The notes under the pieces are model-generated. The model ran no database searches. It was given only the letters and a program-made list of their open reading frames with translations, and had not been told where the DNA came from. From Bdellovibrionales bacterium (GTDB lineage: Bacteria > Bdellovibrionota > JAFGOL01), in contig JAKIZQ010000049.1 of the NCBI GenBank assembly GCA_022707945.1, positions 1 through 8,026 of the forward strand: a stretch of 8,026 nt of DNA. Reading direction: 5' to 3'. This document shows positions 5,566 to 8,026 of this stretch, piece after piece (the first letter of the stretch is position 1; each line of letters starts with the position of its first letter). The translations under genes were made by a program, and so were the position numbers.

Positions 5566-8026
5566 CTGCCCACAAACCCATAGTCCTGTATATCCAAAGA
5601 AGGACTATTAACATAGATTGTTTCTTTCTTTTCGCCATATTGTGTTGGCCTTAAATATTTTAATCTTCTATATGCATACTTTGTCCATACATTAACTGTT
5701 TTAAGACGAGCAGACTCAGATATTGTTTTTTCATAGTTTTCAACGGCCTTGTCCTCATATGGTAAAGCCTGAGTCCTTATTTGATTATCATACTCTCTTT
5801 TTAACTCCACTGTGTTAATCTCTTTTGGAACAGGTATACCATACAAAAACTCTGCAAATCTATCAAAACCAAGCCCAATCATATAGAGTGAGGCCAAAGA
5901 CCACTCTGTAACACCAAGTTTAACAACACCAAGATAATCGTCTGTCAACTTGTTTAGCAATCTTTCTTTTTTATCATAAGTGCTCTTTAGTTTTGAATAA
6001 TCATAATCATTTATTTTAATCGATAAATATTCGTTAAATGTTTTGTTCAATACTTTAAATTTTGCTTCAGCATTATAATCAGAAGCAACGGTGTTATTTA
6101 TTCCCTTAGATGATTTGAACAAGTTTATTGCTTTATTATAAAAAGTCATGGACTGACTTATGTTACCTGCTTTTTCATAAATACGAGCAGTTTTAACATA
6201 TGACTCCATCACACCATCAAGATCTGTTTTGTTCCTTTCTGCATAAGATGAATATATAGATATAGCATTCTTATCTTTTTTGCTTTTCTCATATAACCAA
6301 GCTGCCTGCATTAAGGCGTTAGATCTTTCTCTTATGTTAGTTCTTGATGCAGAATATACAACAAGATGTTCTGCCGCCTTAACATACTCATCTTTTGATC
6401 TACGTATCCTGTATGAATTATAGTGGCTGTCAGAAACATATTTGGAAGCAGGATGTTTTTTAATTAGTAATTCATAATAATATAATGCTTTATTAAAATT
6501 AAGGTCTTGTTCTAGAGAAACAGCTAATCTAAACATCGCATCTGCAGAATATTTACTTCTAGGATATTTAGACAGCATCGTTCCATAAACAGAACTAGCA
6601 CTCTTATATTTACCTGTTTTTTCATATATAACACCTGCATTATATAGAGCAGCATCTGAATACTCCGATTTAGGATATTGTTTAGCCAATCTTACATACT
6701 CATCTGCTGCAGCGACAGACTTGCCTTCGCTCTCTAATTTTTGTGCACTTTTAAAAACAGATCCTGTCATTAAACTTTTTATTTCTTCAGAATTATAACT
6801 AGAAGTAGCTATATTTTTAGACGAAAGGAGTTTATTGCTCCAGTATTCTACTTCTTTATAATCCTTCTTGTAATTATATATAGATATAAGATTCCTAATA
6901 GAATCTCCATAAAATTTTGAGTTAGGATACTTATTTACTATGTTTTTATAACCAACTACAGCATCATCAAATCTATTATTCCTAAAATATACCTCTGATT
7001 TCATATAAGACACTTCATCCAGCCTATAACCTGTTGGATTAAGTTCTTCGTATTTATTACATGAGTCCACTAAAGATTTCTCTAGTTCACCAAGATTGTT
7101 GGCAAGAATAAGATTTCCGCTCTTACTCAATAGAGGTTTTATTTCTTTTGTATAATATTTTTTGTCCGTAGATTTAAGCTTTGCTTGCAAGGCTGAAACA
7201 ACACCAAACGAACTTTTTTCTTTATATTGATCGTCAGTAGAATAATTTCTTACTGCAGTATACTCATTTGCCGCACCACCATAGTCTCTTAAATTAAAGA
7301 GAACTTGGGCATAATTATAACGAGCACCTATCATTAGAGGATCTGAAGGATGTTTTTTTAGAAAATCATAGTATAATTTTGCAGCTGCAATGTATTCACT
7401 CCTTTTTCCTGTTTGGTCACCTTTTTCTTGATGGTACATCGCTACAGAGATAAGTTGTTTTTCTATGAGGCTGTCCGCGGTCATTACAGCTTTTAGGTTT
7501 TCTATATTTCTTGCTCTCCACAAAGAGCCATCACCAAAAAGTGTTATCATCTTTTCTCTTTCTTGGTTCATGTCAGCGTAGCTATCATATTTTCTAAGGT
7601 CGCTTATTAATTTATCTTGTAAAACAGGGTTCTCTGGGTGATCTGGATATTTAGACAAAACAAAAGAAACAGAAGACCTTGCTTCTTTAACCCTGTCCGA
7701 CATGATATACAGCTCACATATTTTGGTCATTATTTCATATTCATAATTTTTACCACCGACGTTATTAAAGAATGAATATGCATCTTTAATTCCATTGCCT
7801 GACTCAGAAAAACCAATGGCTATATAATTTTTTGCTTCCGTTTTGAAAGTATTACTATAATCGTATCCGTGTTTCTTATCTATAGAGTCTATCAGTGTAA
7901 CAAAAAAATCTGCTGATTCATTTATTTTTCCTCTGCTGTAGTATATCCATCCAAGTTTATAAAGAACGTTCTCATAATAAACAGAATCTGGATAATTTAG
8001 AACCATAGAGTAATAAGATATGGCGG
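5562..8026 (-). CDS. Large TPR-repeat protein, 5' end outside window (GltD/AgmU-like)
   Basis: The coding frame stays open past the internal ATG at 8006 to the window edge, reading AISYYS before that Met, and continues as a normal TPR helix pair. The gene is therefore cut by the window and the ATG at 8006 is not its start. At least 820 residues are visible. Numbered from that Met, TPR units of the BamD/YbgF type are spread through 1-630, with repeated YP-x-S and HP-x-S turns: NYPDSVYYENVLYKLGW (4-20), KHPSDPLMIGARYNYA (218-233), KYPNSKFYGDS (359-369), and the clearest block QYPKSEYSDAALYNAGVIYE to KHPASKYVSDSHY (443-529). Residues 695-788 are a separate C-terminal module: GVTEWSLASLYMIGLGFD, GIPVPKEI, ALPYEDKAVENYEKTI and WTKYAYRRLKYLRP. 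I recall this from large TPR proteins next to AgmX/PglI genes. The role is inferred as a periplasmic scaffold of the motor complex, comparable to GltD/AgmU. Any signal peptide lies outside the window. Confidence 0.88.
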   Translation of the reverse strand, partial: AISYYSMVLNYPDSVYYENVLYKLGWIYYSRGKINESADFFVTLIDSIDKKHGYDYSNTFKTEAKNYIAIGFSESGNGIKDAYSFFNNVGGKNYEYEIMTKICELYIMSDRVKEARSSVSFVLSKYPDHPENPVLQDKLISDLRKYDSYADMNQEREKMITLFGDGSLWRARNIENLKAVMTADSLIEKQLISVAMYHQEKGDQTGKRSEYIAAAKLYYDFLKKHPSDPLMIGARYNYAQVLFNLRDYGGAANEYTAVRNYSTDDQYKEKSSFGVVSALQAKLKSTDKKYYTKEIKPLLSKSGNLILANNLGELEKSLVDSCNKYEELNPTGYRLDEVSYMKSEVYFRNNRFDDAVVGYKNIVNKYPNSKFYGDSIRNLISIYNYKKDYKEVEYWSNKLLSSKNIATSSYNSEEIKSLMTGSVFKSAQKLESEGKSVAAADEYVRLAKQYPKSEYSDAALYNAGVIYEKTGKYKSASSVYGTMLSKYPRSKYSADAMFRLAVSLEQDLNFNKALYYYELLIKKHPASKYVSDSHYNSYRIRRSKDEYVKAAEHLVVYSASRTNIRERSNALMQAAWLYEKSKKDKNAISIYSSYAERNKTDLDGVMESYVKTARIYEKAGNISQSMTFYNKAINLFKSSKGINNTVASDYNAEAKFKVLNKTFNEYLSIKINDYDYSKLKSTYDKKERLLNKLTDDYLGVVKLGVTEWSLASLYMIGLGFDRFAEFLYGIPVPKEINTVELKREYDNQIRTQALPYEDKAVENYEKTISESARLKTVNVWTKYAYRRLKYLRPTQYGEKKETIYVNSPSLDIQDYGFVGR

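Larger units (their letters stand above)
1..8026 (-). other. Single co-directional operon: Agl/Glt-type envelope motor core
   Basis: Nine genes run on one strand with overlaps of 4, 1 and 4 bases and gaps of 1, 29, 3, 10 and 18 bases. No gap can hold a standard promoter plus terminator, and I see no hairpin followed by a T-run at any junction. The order is TPR, TPR lipoprotein, small exported protein, ExbB, ExbD, ExbD, FHA-like/AgmX, four-Cys protein, barrel. The whole window therefore appears to be the middle of one transcript that begins above 8026 and ends below 1. Confidence 0.8.

Noticed and set aside
1..8026. CRISPR arrays, tRNA or rRNA genes, insertion sequences, attachment sites
   Set aside because: None seen. 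The window is coding almost end to end, with no direct DNA repeats beyond the protein-level TPR periodicity.

Overview
All genes in this window lie on the minus strand, so transcription runs from high to low coordinates. The DNA is AT-rich (by eye about two-thirds A+T), with heavy use of AGA for Arg and ATA for Ile. The proteins are Gram-negative envelope proteins: Sec signal peptides, a lipoprotein signal, ExbB/ExbD motor subunits and a probable outer-membrane barrel. The best comparison I can make is with the Agl/Glt envelope machinery and its non-gliding relatives, known from Myxococcota and related deltaproteobacterial lineages and, as I recall, Fibrobacterota. The species cannot be named from this sequence.

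Layout in transcription order. (1) 8026-5562: a large TPR protein whose 5' end lies outside the window, with a distinctive non-TPR C-terminal module. (2) 5565-4450: a TPR lipoprotein. (3) 4448-4179: a small exported protein with a basic linker. (4) 4149-3457: a MotA/TolQ/ExbB proton-channel subunit. (5) 3453-2932 and (6) 2932-2438: two different ExbD/TolR subunits. (7) 2427-1039: a single-pass protein with a degenerate FHA-like N-terminus and a C-terminal AgmX/PglI (TonB-like) domain. (8) 1020-496: an exported four-cysteine protein of unknown function that starts with TTG. (9) 499-1: the start of an exported, probable outer-membrane beta-barrel protein that leaves the window.

The genes are packed very tightly. 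Junctions are 4-bp ATGA overlaps, a TAATG overlap, or gaps of 1 to 29 bases. There is no gene-free stretch over 30 bases, and I see no internal promoter or terminator. This reads as one operon whose promoter and terminator both lie outside the window.

Working model (inference): the ExbB subunit and two ExbDs form an inner-membrane proton-driven motor. The FHA-like/AgmX protein crosses the periplasm and passes force outward. The TPR proteins and the small exported proteins form periplasmic or outer-membrane adaptors, and the barrel sits in the outer membrane. The set matches the conserved Agl/Glt core (AglR/AglQ/AglS motor, GltG-like coupling protein, GltD/GltE-like TPR proteins). That core is widespread, but its job outside gliding myxobacteria is not established. 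The two small exported proteins and the barrel are the least described parts.
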